The notes: a model not told the origin generated them from the letters alone. Numbered from the stretch's first letter, positions 48,560 through 62,075 are shown. The stretch: DNA of 64,000 bases from Triops longicaudatus (GCA_022885665.1 JAGQDJ010000067.1:233539-297538), one strand, 5' to 3'. Numbers and translations: made by a program.

Positions 48560-49953
48560 TTATACACATATCCGACAGAAAATTAAAATTAGAGTTAGCG
48601 ATTAATTTTCAACTTTGTACATAAGACAGCTCACAACGAAAGAATAAGAATGTCTTCCCATGTTCCCAAGTCGAACAAATTTCGCTTATAAGCGAGGGCT
48701 GTGAGAGCTTAACATTTCAGTTGATTAATTAGGACTACAATTTGAATCAATCCAATTTTCCTTTGTTAATGCGTCGGAGTGTAAAGGCAAATCGAAAGTG
48801 GAAGTTTAGATTCCGCTTGAACTCATCGAATTTTCCCATTTGGCGAAGTAGCAGACAACGACATAAAAGTAATTTGAAGATTAGGCATCGTTCTGAATAG
48901 TGTACTGATTTCAGAAGTTTATTTTTAGAACTTAAATCTTAAAATTACAAAGAACAGATTGGCCTGCAGCTAGTCTTTATAAGCCCTGACCATTACACAT
49001 GAACTCTTTGGAGTTAGCGTTACTTGTTTTAGTTTAGCATTCCTGCGCCCGAATGAATGTAACCTTCACGAGCTACTTGTTTGACATCCCAACCGCTCAT
49101 AACATTTCCGAGTGTCCTTTCTTTCTGTGGCGGACCGTTGGTGCAGCATATATAGGTTTCCGAAATCCAACTGCCAAATTGAGAAAAAATCACTCTTTAT
49201 GTATGTGTAAAACAAAGCCAGAGTTATCCTGAAAAAAAAACTTAAAAGATATTTCGACCGGTTAGTAAACTTAAGTAAATGCCATAAATAATCGGTTGTA
49301 AGTTGCAGCCGTATTTAAGCAAGCCAAACCCGGGCAGTATTCACTGATCGTTCAATATGTAAACTCCATTTTTTTTTTACATTTTTGAAGTGAAAAATAT
49401 TCAAAAACTTATAAGTAGTGATAGAACTATTTATGCGCTGCAATGTCATAACGAAGGAAAAAGGAAACGAGAAAAAGCAAATTTCTACTTTCTGTGCACT
49501 AGTCTCATTCTCCTAGGCAGACAATCACGACGGAATGCGCATTCGCATAGGAACATAGTAGTAGAGCGTCGTCCATTTAATGATATAGCTATTGGTGAAA
49601 AAAAAAGCTGCAGTAATAATAGCGAGGAGTGAAAAAAAAAGGTTTTCAAGGATCTCGAAGCATAATTTGCATCCCGTCCTTAATTTTATTGTACTATGTT
49701 CCCCTCCCTCGCCTAAAATACAGAGAACCACACTGCCGTAAGCTACCTTGTTCTTGCCACTTCAGCCTTGAGCGGGCGAAGTGAAATGAAGGGGCTTTGA
49801 ACTCAGCGTCAGCAGCCATCCAAGGCTTGTCACGGGTCTTTGCCCAGTGTGCAAGCACTAGCGAGAGAGGTCAGGAACAGGGGATAGGATAATAGCTGAC
49901 TTGGGATTTTGTAGGTGAACGCAGTTCCTTTCAAGCTGTTACCCGAAGTAGAG
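48560..49953. other. Intergenic region between SLC6 and cyclophilin genes
   Basis: No coding sequence is recognised. The SLC6 3' UTR must be here; an ATTAAA-type signal lies near 48581 and no closer AATAAA was noted. The cyclophilin promoter lies at the right end. Confidence 0.5.
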
Positions 49954-50868
49954 ATGAGGAGCTTTGTTTTTCTTGGAGTATTGGCTTTGGCTGCCTTTCC
50001 TGCCTCTCAGGTATACATTAACATTCTATGTAAGTAGTAACAGGAAAGAGAGTTAATTTTTATGAGAATTCTTATTGTGTTGTAGGCTGCATTTTACAAA
50101 GTAACCAAGCAAGTCTACTTTGACATTGACATTGGCGGAAAAGATGTTGGTCGTATTGTTGTTGGATTATTTGGTGAAGAAGTGCCTTTGACTGTTGACA
50201 ACTTTGTCACTTTGGCTACTGATGGAGTCAGGGGCAAGAAATACCAAGGAAGCAGGTTCCACCGTGTTATTAAGAACTTTATGATTCAGGGTAAGTGTCG
50301 CAGAAAATATCACTCATTTACTTTATGGTAACCTAATTCAGCAATAAAGAAAACAAACTTGTTCTTCCTTTGCTACAAAAATGGAGAAGAAATTATCAAA
50401 GAGCGTGAAACTTATAGTTAAGAGTATATTTCTAGCATAACTAATGAACTTGTATGTGACTACAGGAGGAGATGTCATACGTGGTGATGGAACTGGTTCC
50501 ATAAGCATTTATGGTGGCCGTTTTGCTGACGAGAGTTTCAGGATTAAGCACGCTGGCCCTGGTTTCCTCAGTATGGCCAACTCTGGCAAGGATACCAATG
50601 GCTCTCAGTTTTTCATTACTACGGTACCTACTAGCTGGTTAGATGGACGTCACGTCGTTTTCGGCAAAGTAAAACACCTGTTTAATAAATTCTTTTGATT
50701 GTAAAAGTTTATTTTGTTTAGGTTGTTGAAGGCATGGACGTTGTGAGGAAGATTGCCAGCACCAAAGTGAACAGTCAAGATCGACCAGTCGAAGAAGTCG
50801 TCATCCGCGAAAGTGGATTACTGCCTTTGGATACACCTTTTGAGATCTCCGATAGCCCAGAGCAGTAA
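49954..50868 (+). CDS. PPIB: Secretory-pathway cyclophilin (peptidyl-prolyl isomerase B type)
   Basis: Four exons (49954-50010, 50086-50290, 50466-50668, 50722-50868) encode 203 residues. An N-terminal signal peptide (MRSFVFLGVLALAAFPASQ) precedes the cyclophilin fold. Active-site motifs are complete: FHRVIKNFMIQGGD (Arg, Phe and Gln of the proline pocket), RGDGTGSISIYG, MANSGKDTNGSQFFITT, and WLDGRHVVFGKV with the Trp and His of the binding site. This matches animal cyclophilin B, which speeds proline isomerisation during folding of secreted proteins such as collagens. No KDEL-type ER signal is present; the tail ends SDSPEQ, so retention may depend on partners, as for human PPIB (ends AIAKE). 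The start is fixed by the first ATG before a clean signal sequence. Confidence 0.93.
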
Positions 50869-52410
50869 ATTGTTTGAAGAGGCTGATTTAGTTTTCCAAA
50901 TAGTACAGCTACTAACAGGCCTATTCATTCATAGATCAAGCGATTTGTAAGAATTGTTTTGGATAAGGCTGATAATGGGAAACATAAGCTGCGTGATCGC
51001 AGTTGTGTCTGTATTTGAGGAAAAGAGATACTAAATCTAGCTGAACTGTGGTGCATCTCTTGGGTTTTGGGTAAACAACAACCATTCAGCAAATTTCGTT
51101 ATTAAAAATGGCCCTTGTTGTGCTACTGGGACAGAGTTCCTTGTCGAACATGTGTAACTAACGACAAATATGCAAATGCGTTGCTGATGAAATCGCCACA
51201 AACATTTTGGCAATACAGGTGGTTAAAACGCGATCGTATTACGTATTCAATAACTAACAATTCGTTAAATGTTAGCAAACAAAATTTATAGTGACATGTA
51301 ACCCTCAATATCGGAAAGCCAGTTTGGTACAGAATAAAAAACTACAAAATAGTAATATGCTACCTGTGATCTAAAAATCTACTGCAGTTATATATATATA
51401 TATATATATATANNNNNNNNNNNNNNNNNNNNNNNNNNNNNNNNNNNNNNNNNNNNNNNNNNNNNNNNNNNNNNNNNNNNNNNNNNNNNNNNNNNNNNNN
51501 NNNNNNNNNNNNNNNNNNNNNNNNNNNNNNNNNNNNNNNNNNNNNNNNNNNNNNNNNNNNNNNNNNNNNNNNNNNNNNNNNNNNNNNNNNNNNNNNNNNN
51601 NNNNATATATATATATATATATATATATATTGAGATAATGTTGCTATGAGCTATGTTGGAAACCAGAAGGAAAGGCGCCTGTTTGTTTGTATTGGTACCC
51701 GGCGTGAGCTATGCTCGTTGTCGTACCAAAGGCCTAAAACCAAAAGATGCGAACGGGAACACATTAATGGTGACGGTAGCCCGGCTTTCTATAAAAGTGC
51801 TTCTTTTTTCCAACACTCTTCCTAGTCGTAATTTATCTACTTCTACTAAAGTTATGTAGTGCAGAAGTTGCAATAATATTGCCCTGGGGCTGAAAAAGGG
51901 CGACGATATAGCAGAAAAATACTCTTTAATTGACTATTTAATTCTATAAGTAAAATCGCAACTGTTTTAAAATTTTTTCTCGAATCTTCAGCGAACTATA
52001 TCGAGAGAAGCTAAAAGAAACAAAGACAAATTACCTCTGCTCTCTCAAAACATACGATTTAAAATTGCCTTCAATCAGATGCAAGTCCACAAGGACAAGT
52101 AGAAAGTAGAAAACAGCACAAGCCTCCCCGGTCAGTTTGATCGCGCAATTTCACTTCGAACCATTCAAGCGCAAACCTTTCTCGCGCGCTTTTTATGAAC
52201 AAGCCCGCTCGCCAGTCCGCGTGGGCCTGCTATTGGCCGTATATTGACTCCTCCTGCGGTTTGGTTTCGTAGTGCGGTTTAGCACAAGAGGCTCCCGTGT
52301 GTGCCGCCTTGCCGCCATGTTTCTCGTTCTGTAAAGCGCTTAGGACGCATGTGTCTTTCGCTGTGACAAATTGAGCGAATTAGGTGTGATTGCGAGAGAG
52401 ATTGATAAAA
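50869..52410. other. Intergenic region with microsatellite and assembly gap
   Basis: It holds the cyclophilin 3' UTR (AATAAA at 51333-51338), a TA microsatellite interrupted by 192 N, and the Nup153 promoter. No coding sequence was recognised; the ORF at 52279-52593 (-) overlaps the first Nup153 exon and looks like chance. Confidence 0.55.
51390..51630. repeat. TA microsatellite interrupted by an assembly gap
   Basis: (TA)n runs occur on both sides of an N block at 51413-51604. The gap probably reflects a repeat that could not be spanned; 192 N may be an estimate of the true length. Confidence 0.9.
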
Positions 52411-55400
52411 ATGTGGGATGACAGTGTGGGTAAATTGAAGAGCAAACGAAATCGGCAGAACAAACCTTACGAAAGACCTAAGGTAAGACATCAGTGCACT
52501 TTTATTGCCTTTCACTTCTACGAAACTGATTCGCCTCGTGAGACCACATGCAGGCTCACCATTGGGAAGCCGGTATTTTTGAATTTTTGACACTTTCTTT
52601 TAATGTAAGTAGTAAAGTATGGTGACGTGTAAATAATGAAGTATATATGTTGACTAGCTCATTATTACTCGTGATTAATTGTAATGTTATGTTTTGTCTC
52701 TTTTAGTCTCTATTACGACGTGTTACAGACTCAGTCACAGGTTTGTTACCTCAGCCTGCGTGGTTGTCCTCTTGGCTCAAACCTGATAAGTTAGAAGAAA
52801 ATTATGTAGCCGCAGAACGAAAAGATGGAGTTTTCCCACCGAAAGCTGCCACATTAACTGGCAAATCTACGCTAAATAGCACATCTAATTCAATTGGCCA
52901 AGAGTCTTTCATTTACAGTCGGCCAGCTTATGCACAGCCTACATCCACCCAACAAAGGACAGAGAATCAACCCAATGGTACATCCATTCGTCCTGTTTAT
53001 TTGTGAAAATGTTGTTCTTAACATCCTACGTTTACAGGCAATGCCATACTGGATGACAGTCTCCCTGGCCCTAGTGGCTTACACTTATCTCAACATCCCA
53101 TGGCGTCTACCCCGGCTCCAACTCCGGAAAAAAGCGGACCTGGGCATGCCGTGGCGAAAGAGGACGAATCTAACAGTGAATCCACCAGCGGGTGCTCATC
53201 GCTAGTTCCTCACCCCGATAAAAGGGATCCCCAATCAACTCTTTCACGCCCCGGACCTGGCTCTGCTCTCAACGTCGACGAAGCGGTGGCTCAGAGTCGT
53301 TCGTCCCAGGTTTCCAAGCCTTCAGCGTCAGTGAATCAGTCCAAAACCGGGACAGGAGCCTTGTCGAAAGGGAGAAAGTGTCTCAACCTACCCGGTTCGT
53401 CCAACGCTGTGCTTGCCACAAGCGAAGCTACGCAAGAGCCAGATGAAAGTACGGGAAAAGAAATGTTGACTTGAATAGAACACCGGCCTTACGTCCACTT
53501 TTGTTGTTGCAGGCATACAGGAACCGATCGAGAAACAATCCTCGCTGTTGGTTATGGATCGCTCAACTTCGTATATCGAACCCCAAGCCTCCGCACTTAG
53601 TAGTAAACGACCTCGCTTTAGCATCTCAGCCTTTGGATCTCCTCCACAAGTAAGCCGGGGACTAAGTATTATTTGGTAGTACTAGTGTTCAAGTTTGGAA
53701 CTCTTACCTTTTTCATTATTTAATTCATTTGATCCTGTTAGTGTTTCGTGTTTTATTATTTTTACTTAGAAGCCATTGTAGACAGAGCCTATTTACAACA
53801 TGCTTTCATTATCATTACTTCTTACTTTGAGCTATTTCACTTTTTTATTGTCATGCTTCTTCTATCAGCTCAATTTGTTAAGCAAAAGCTTGTTAGTTAG
53901 GTACTCGCTTCTGTTTATATTTCATAGTTTGTAAGTAGCGTGTTTCTGGTTTTCGTAATAATGCATTTTCGTCAAAAGTCGTGAAGCTTGTAATTTTATT
54001 GTTTTTCATTTCGTCATTTGCCACTTTCCTAGGCAAAAGAAGGAGTGTCTGCTATAAGTAGCATTCTCCACTCTCCGTTCTATGCTGGGAAAACGACATA
54101 CGGAGGAGCCTCAGCTTATAGAAGAGCACGTTTGAATGTCTCAACTCCTTATAATGTAATTGTCTTACATGTAAATTCATGGCTGCTCATAAACATTCAA
54201 TTAATTATTGTCGCTGTAGATATCGCAACGCCAGCAAGTTCAAGTTAAGAGCAAAGGTCCCGTGGTGCTTAGCAATACTGCCCAGCGAATCCTTGAAGCG
54301 CTAGAAAGTATGTCTACACCTATCCGGGATGCGAAGAAGATTCCTACGCCGGCCAAAGCTACGTCTTTCTCTACTCGTCTCTCAGAAACCAGTAAATCTG
54401 TCGCAGCAGATGATACTTTTACCGGCTTTGGCGCCGGGCTTCTGTCATGGAGTCAGCGACGAAGACCCAAGCTGTCGACCACAGTGCCCACTGCCACCCC
54501 AGCTGGGCCACCAGTTGGCAAATTAGCCGCAACCACACCCGTTCGGGTGGAAAAACTTCCCGCCCCCCTTCCGACCGAAGTTAGTCATTTTGGGTCATCA
54601 GTTGCAGGTGGCAAAATGCGTACGAAAGTGACGGCACCCGTTCGCGAAAGCTCAGCAAGCAAAGCTGAGGCTGCTGAGGAAGAAGAAGCTGCTATTCCAG
54701 ACTTGCCAAATATTCCACTTCCCATTAAAAACTTACCTACCTTTTCTCTTCCTTTCACTCTCCCCACTACTGCCACCACCACAGCTGCTGCTCCTCCCTC
54801 CACGACGAGTAGTAATTTGGCTCCAGTTTCCATCAAGTCCAATTTCACCTTCTCGGCTCCTATCAAAGAAGCGGAGTGCCCTTCTACTAGCACCCCTTCA
54901 TTGAAAATAGGTTTTAAATTCAGTGCCCCTATCTCGGCTTTGGATCAAAATGGTGTGTCCGCGCCATTTCCCAGTAAAGGAATCCAGTTCAAAGTTACGG
55001 AAACACCCAAAGCCGCCCCCGCCAAACGAGTCTCCTTCGGTATTACTGGAGACGACGAAGTCACGCCTTCGAAGGGAACATGGACGTCCAAAGAGTTGGT
55101 CAGTGGCAGCGTTATGGACATTCTGGGTGGGAAAAAGAGTGCCAGTGGCTTTGGTGACGCATTTAAGCCCAAAGCTGATACTTGGGAATGTTCAGCTTGT
55201 TTGGTACGCAACGAGAGAAGTAAGGACAAATGCGTAGCGTGCGAAACGTCCAAACCTGGCTCGTCAGCTGCGTTCACAGCCACAAAGCCCTTCACTTTCT
55301 CCACACCCACTACAGCGCAAACCAAGTCGGCCATTGCTACGCCTTTGGCGGTCTCAACGCCCTTCACAGGCTTCGGCAACCAATTCAAACCCGCTGCGGA

Positions 55401-58259
55401 CGAATGGGAGTGTTCCGCTTGCATGATTCGCAACAAAAAGGACGCTACCAAGTGTGCAGCTTGCGAAACGCCTAAACCGGGAGCTAGCAAGGCAGAGCCT
55501 GCTGCCCTCATTTCAACCCCGAAACCTTTCTCTGGTTTTGGCGACAAATTCAAACCCTCAGCGGACCTATGGGAGTGCTCCGTTTGTATGGTACGAAACA
55601 AAAGCGAAGCCAGCAAGTGCGTCGCGTGTGAAACGCCCAAACCCGGCGCAGCTCAGCCTCAAACCGACGCCGTCAAAATTCCAGCCCCGATTTCCTCATC
55701 TGGTTTTGGTGACAAGTTCAAGCCTGCTGCCGACACCTGGGAATGTAGTGTATGCATGGTACGCAACAAAAGTAGCGTCACGTCGTGCGCATCGTGCGAG
55801 AGCCCCAAACCTGGTACGCTTCCTTCGACTCCCGCGGCTCCATTCAAGTTCGGTGTGAAGTCTGCTGAGACTTCCGGATTCAAGTTTGGAGTGCCAAGTG
55901 CTACCAGCGCCACGTCTACCACGTCTGCCACTGAGACATCCAGCGGCTTCAAGTTCGGTGTCACGGCCCCGACATCAACTACAGCGTCAACACCGACCGT
56001 TGGTTTTAAGTTCGGCGTACCCCCTGCTGCTGCTGTAACTGACGAGAAGAAAACAGAAACTTCTGCTCCCGCTTTCAAATTTGGTGTCCCTAGTACCGAA
56101 GAGGTGCCTAAATCTTCAACTGATTCGACTCAGGCTGACAGCGCTGCACCTACGTTCACGTTCGGCGCAGGGAAGCCGTTCGTCCCGAAGCTGAAACCAG
56201 GTGAACCGGCAATGGAGGCGACGTCACCCTTGAAGCCGCCCGCTGAGCTTAAAATTGGCAGCGTGATGGACATCTTAGGCGTTAAGAAAACGGTGGAAAC
56301 AACCGCAGGAGAGGCAAAGACTGCCACGGCTACCGTTTCTGTGCCTTCCGTTACCGCGCCTTCCTTTTCCCTTGGCCAAAGTAAGCCAGCAGATGCTCCA
56401 GCTCCTGCATTCAGCTTTGGCCTCGCTGCCACGCCGTCTACCGCAACATCCGTTTCCCCCGCTGCTCCAACTCCCTCCTTCTCCTTTGGAACAGCCGTGG
56501 TCAAGCCTGCACAGAACACAGAGGCTGGTACAGCCCCTTTCACGTTTACCGGAACGAAACGAAGTGTTGAAGAAACAGGATCGGAAGAACCGGCGAAGAA
56601 ATCTTTTGCATTTGGTCAGACGCCGACTACTACTGCGCCGTCTCTGGGCGCAACAGCTCCCTCCTTGGCCTTTCCAAGTATTATGGCCGGAAGTAAACCA
56701 AGCGAAACTGCTCCAGCTACGTCTACGGCGGGAGGTTTATTCTCTTTCGGTGCCACTGCTCCAGCTACTGCGTCTGCACCCGCTTCGACCGGTACGTTCT
56801 CTTTTGGTACACCAGCGCCAGCTACAGCCGCTTCCGCTCAAAGTACAACCACGCCCATCTTCACCTTCGGGGCTAAAGATGGCGGTATTAAGCCAGGGAC
56901 GGGTTTTGGAGCCCCTCCGGCAGCGTCAGCAACCACTCAAAGTACGCTTTCTTCTTTTGGTACAGCCCCGACGTTCGGCAAACCAGCCGAAGTAGCGACT
57001 ACAACAGCTGCAGTATTTTCCTTTGGAACCGCGACGACCGTCACGACAACGGTGGGTAGCAACCCAATTTTCTCTTTTGGTTCAACACCGACTAGTACGA
57101 CCACGCCTACCCCAGGCTTCGGCTTCGGCGCCAGTGCTCCCAGTGCAGCACCCACCACGACAGCCAGTACTACTGCACCGTTTGGTAGCACAGGGTTTAC
57201 TGGCTTCGGCACAGCGACATCCGCCACGACCTCGTCTACCCATGGGTTTGGCTTTTCTGCTCCCACCACAACCAGCTCAGGGTTTGGCGGTTTTGGTGTA
57301 ACAGCGACCACCACCAACCCTCCTCCCACGTACGGGGCATTTGGTACCCCGACGGTGACCACTACAGCCACAACGCCTGCGTTTGGCGGCTTTGGAAAAC
57401 CTGCGGTTACCACGACAAATACTGCATCTGCCTTTGGCGGTTTTGGTATTCCTACTGCGACGACAACGCCTGCTCCTGCGTTTGGCGGATTCGGAGCGCC
57501 AGTCACCACGACAACAGCTGCTACGCCCGCTTTTGGAGGGTTTGGAGCAGCACCAGCAACAACCACGACAGCCCCTGCCTCGGCGCCAATCTTCAGTTTT
57601 GGGGCGTCCACCAAACCTGCTTTTCAAGTTAGTCCAGCTCCATCGCCCGTATTCGGAGCTACACCCGGTGGCCAACCGAGCAGTGGTTTGAACTTCGGCA
57701 GCACGACTCCGTCCACTACTCCACTCGGTGGTGGATTGACGTTTGGTGCCGCCCCCGCTACGACCACCGTGTCATCGGGAGGATTTTCCTTTGGAACACC
57801 CCAAGCGGCACCAGCTTTCTCCAGCACGCCGTCATTCAGCTTTGGTCAAAACCAGACACAACCGGCTGCCCCAGCTGGTGGTGTTTTCCATTTCGGTGGT
57901 CAGCCGGTAAGGGAATTTGTTGAAAAATAGATTTTTTTCGAGGTGTAATGGTGTTGATTTGAATTTTCAGAGTGCTGCACCAGCTCAGGGTGGATTTGTC
58001 TTTGGGGGTGCTTCAACGCCTGCTACGGCCCCTGCGCCTTCACAAGGAGGCTTTGCGTTTAATCCTTCTGCGCCGCCTAGTTTCGCGTTCGGGGGCGGAG
58101 CAACTCCAGCGGCACCTAACTTCAGGTAAGCTTTTAGCCGTTGTCTAGATTGGCGTTTTTAATGGGACTTTTTATTTTAGTGCGAATCCATTTGATGCCA
58201 CAGGAGCGGGTTCAGGCGTTCGTAGAATCCGTAAAGCCACGAGACGTACGGGCAGATAA
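52411..58259 (+). CDS. NUP153: Nucleoporin Nup153
   Basis: Eight exons (52411-52482, 52707-52977, 53038-53448, 53513-53649, 54033-54155, 54220-57906, 57971-58125, 58181-58259) encode 1644 residues; human is 1475. Nup153 sits on the nuclear basket and binds lamins, Ran and transport receptors. The N-terminus has the membrane/lamina-type amphipathic segment LLRRVTDSVTGLLPQPAWL. Diagnostic text follows: ILHSPFYAGKTTYGGASAYR, then SNTAQRILEALESMSTPIRD. Four RanBP2-type zinc fingers (W-x-C-x2-C-x10-C-x2-C) lie near residues 657, 731, 786 and 842, the same number as in human. After them comes a long Thr/Ala/Ser/Pro-rich FG region with many FGxFG, FSFG and FGGFG units, and a basic end (VRRIRKATRRTGR) matching human KIKTAVRRRK. 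The giant exon 6 (3687 bp) holds the zinc fingers and most FG repeats, contrasting with the small exons of the rest of the window. Confidence 0.95.
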
Positions 58260-59972
58260 TTTCTGGATCATTTTAACAGTTTTTCAAGAGTTTTAGACAA
58301 GCTTGTAACGAGACAAAAGGTGACCTGACCGTGATAGTGGTGACACTGGCGACGTACGACTTGATAGACATTTACACGGACTGTTGAGACTGCAACAAAA
58401 TTTAAAAGGGTTTTCATTATTAGTCGTAACTACCATGTTGTGTCTAGTTAAGAAACAGTTACAAACAAAGACCCATTGGGGATTAATGGGTATAGGGGTT
58501 TGTGGGGAAAGAAATGTTTGATTGTAAGAGCGAGGAGACGATTATTCGTTTTTCTTTCTTCATTCTTGTGTTATTTTTTTGTGTCACTTAGGGGTAGTTT
58601 TTTTCTTACGTCAAAAACCGGTCATGAACATTCTCTGGGCACCTTGAGGGCTATGTCCTCGCCTTTTTTGGTCCTTGTTACATATTCGACAAATGTCTAA
58701 GTATTTACTGCTTCCATCAGCTTTTCAATGATGGAGAATTTATTAATTTCAAAATTGGCCCCTAAAAGAGAATGTCCATGGTTGTTGCCTTATTATTATA
58801 TTGCGTAGTTGTGACGGATGAACACTTGCTACAACCATGAAATTGTACTATCTCGTGTCTGTGGTTAAAATGAAAACTACAGGTTTGTAACAGGATAAAA
58901 ATTGTTGCGCTCACTATCTGTGTTGGGACGGTGTGTGTATTACATATTCTTATTGAAAAGTTTCAAGGCGAACCACGGTGGATGTAAACATGGTTTCCGC
59001 ATAGTCCGTGCAAGGCTGTCAGGCTATAGCGATACAGTTTCTTAAGCTTTCAGGCAACAAAACAAGTTATTTTGAGCCCTGCCGATTTCCATCATTTGGT
59101 GTGACACCTGACGTCGATGCGCCGGATTTCTCGGTGAACTTGTGAAAAAAAAGACGACCGTGAATCCCGAAGGGTTAAAGCCCAGACAACTAGAGACTTG
59201 TGTGAGTAATATAGCAATCGGGGCCTTGAGAGATTAGTCGATAGGATAAAGATACATAGATTTTTGTTCGCGTAATTAATACATCTTAAGATTTACCATA
59301 CTGTTGTATTGGTGTATTTCAGTACAATTCTTTGTTATACATCTGGTATAAATAAGTAATATAAACTGGACAGGGCGGAACATTTACAAGGGGCCGGACG
59401 ATGGGGAAAGAGGGTAAGCAGATGCAAGGATCAATATAAAAAGGGTTGATTCACAGGATGTCCAACCATATTTATTCTGAGGTTCTTTTTTCCTTTATCC
59501 TATAGGTGTGATAGCGCCCTTAGGGTTACAGGTTCCGCTTTATATTTTGCGAAAAAGTTTTCTAGAAGAGTTGAATGTTAGAGGATAAGCCATAATTTAT
59601 GTCAATCAACCTACGTTTGCACGTAGGAAAACAGCGAATTTGGGAGCAACTTGACCTATTTAATTATGTCGTGTGAAAAAAAGAGTTGTCGAAGACATGG
59701 TCATGCCCTCGATAACATGGTATTAGCTATTCGCATTGAGAAATTGCTAGTACGCTTTTGCTGATGGCAAAAATAAATTTAAGGCAGACTACTTGGAAGT
59801 CTGGATATGTAGTACTGCGTTAGCCAACCCCCCAAAAAAGGCAGATTACTGTATTCTTATTTGCGCACGTCATCTTAGCAAGGTATTTAACTGTGTTGAT
59901 CACGCCTCCGATACTTTAGTACTGCCAAATTGCACTGTAGTGTCACCAGCATACAAGTAGTAGTAAACAAAA
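58260..59972. other. Intergenic region between NUP153 and HLCS
   Basis: It holds the Nup153 3' UTR and the HLCS promoter. No ORF resembles a known protein and no repeat stands out. Confidence 0.5.
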
Positions 59973-62046
59973 ATGAATGTGGGCAGGTTCTGTCCGTTAA
60001 TTCCTGGTTTAATCGGAAGACGATCGGTAGAAAATTCAGTTTCAAATTTCTTTTACATACCAAATAGCCGATTTTCACAAATGCCAAACAAACCACCGAA
60101 CATTGTAATTTATTCCGGAAACGATATACTCAAATATGAATCATTGAAAAAGCAACTAGAAACGGTGGTACTTCCGAACTGGTTAGTATTTCCCTAAATT
60201 CAATATACTCTTTTGTGATCATATCTTTCATTTGTAGTTACACAACGTCAAGGATAACTAGCCAAGGCCTGAAAGCTCATCCTTGGCAGAGTAATACAAA
60301 ACTATTGGTCATCACCGGAGAATTAAATGGAAACGAACCGTTAATAACTTCGTATTTCAATCGAGGTGGCGATGTTCTTTCTGTCTACTCTGACATAATA
60401 CATTCCTTGGATAATACATGCCAACCAGCGGACGGTGTATCGTATGGAACAGTTTATAAAATATTCAGCAACCCTGCTGGTGGCAGAATGATCTTGACCG
60501 AGGTGAATTTTGTCAGGAAAAAATCTTTATAATAACTGGTCTACAATCTGTTAGGATCTTGTAGACAAATTCGACGCATTAAAGTATTTTCTGTCTCGAA
60601 TCTTTTCGATATCATGTATTGAGTCGTCACACGACAGAACTTCGAATTTGCCGTCTTCGGAAGCATTTTTATTTGGGGAAAGTAACCAGGTAGTTAAAAA
60701 AATATTCCGGTGCATGTTGATCATGACGCTTAGTAGCTTGCAGATTTTTTGGCTAGTATGGGGTACAGTTCAGAAAAAACGTCAATCGTGAGGGGTCCTT
60801 GGAGGTTGAATTTCTCTCGTGAAAACATCGAAGTTACCGAAGAAGACAGACATCTACACGTGGTGTACGGCAAACAGTGCTCTTGCTTCAGCTCCGAAGA
60901 GTACTTCAAGGTATTTTTTTGCTCGAAAATTCAGTTGTTAGTTGCATTATTTCTCTTTTAGGTTTTAAAAACTAAGTCATTGGGTCGCCTTGTCCTTTAT
61001 GTCGAAGTTTTGGAGTCAACCCACGATATGGTTGAAAATGGTGTACCGTACCATGGCTGGGTTGTTGTTGCTGGACAGCAAACGAAAGGAAAAGGTTATC
61101 CGTTTGTAAATCAGTAAATAGGAAGTGAAGTTAAAATTGACCTGTGGTTGTTTGCTGTAGGAAGAGGAGCAAATCAATGGCTCAGTCCAGAAGGTTGTGC
61201 GCTCTTTTCTGTACAGCTTAAAGTTACTTTAAGTTCACTTCTGGGGCAGCATTTGTCCCTTATACAGCACATAGCAGCCTTAGCCGTGACATTGGCAGCG
61301 AAAGAGTTGCCCGACTGCGAACACTTAAGTTTGGGTATTAAATGGCCAAATGACTTTTATGGAGGCAAGACTAAATTAGGAGGCATTTTGGTAACAAGTT
61401 CGATATTCGGCCAAGAAGCGGTCATCAATATTGGTACTATTTTTTATTCATGACTGATAATCGTACGCTCACTGCTGTTGCCTTGTCATTGTTTTCGAAG
61501 TTCTCTCTAAAAATTTTTCGCTTCAATGGTTCAGTATTACTCAGTAACCACTAAAAAAAAGAAAAAAATCTGCTCATCAATAATTGTTTTTATAATTACA
61601 AACGGAGTAAAATTGGAACGTTTTTAGGTTGTGGAATTAACCTAAATAATACCAGGCCGACAGGCTGTCTGAATGATCTACGCGAAAAAAACTGTTCACT
61701 AAATTTGTCACGAGAGGAATTTATTGCTTTGGTACTTAGTCATTTGGAGGAGTTGGTACAACGAATCAATAATGGTCGACTGATTGAAGTGTTGGAGTTG
61801 TATAAGGATAACTGGCTGCATAAGTAAGGAATCGTTGATTTTAACGCGAGGTTAAACTTTCTTTTGACTTTCAGTAACGCCAACGTTACAATATCTCGTG
61901 AAGGAAAAAGCTTAGAAGCAGTTATCGTAGGAATCGACGAATACGGGTTCCTTCAAACACGGCTACATACTGGAGAGATTATTACAGTGCAGCCTGATGG
62001 TAATAGCTTTGATATGCTCTCCGGTCTAATTGCTCCAAAGATGTAA
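59973..62046 (+). CDS. HLCS: Biotin-protein ligase (holocarboxylase synthetase)
   Basis: Eight exons (59973-60181, 60238-60502, 60555-60681, 60744-60910, 60962-61094, 61161-61433, 61628-61823, 61875-62046) give 513 residues. The enzyme makes biotinyl-AMP and attaches biotin to carboxylases. The N-terminal part (NIVIYSGND, YFNRGGDVLSVYSD) is the poorly conserved substrate-binding half of animal HLCS. The catalytic half has GQQTKGKGRGANQWLSPEGC (biotinyl-AMP loop, residues about 294-312), IKWPNDFY with the key lysine at 361, GCGINLNN, and the C-terminal cap VGIDEYGFLQ and VQPDGNSFDML. The exon 3 donor was placed at gaa a|gtaacc because the alternative leaves exon 4 out of frame. Two in-frame starts (M1 and M37) frame a presequence-like segment, suggesting mitochondrial and cytosolic forms. 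AATAAA at 62076-62081 is a good poly(A) signal. Confidence 0.92.
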
Positions 62047-62075
62047 TACAGAAAACGTGTTCTGAAGAATTATGC

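Noticed and set aside
54945..55640. Minus-strand ORF (231 codons) opposite the Nup153 zinc fingers
   Set aside because: It overlaps four conserved zinc fingers on the plus strand and is explained by codon bias there.
56937..57614. Long minus-strand ORF (225 codons) opposite Nup153
   Set aside because: It is the antisense shadow of the FG/Thr/Ala repeat region; its Val/Ala/Gly/Pro-only composition mirrors the sense codons.
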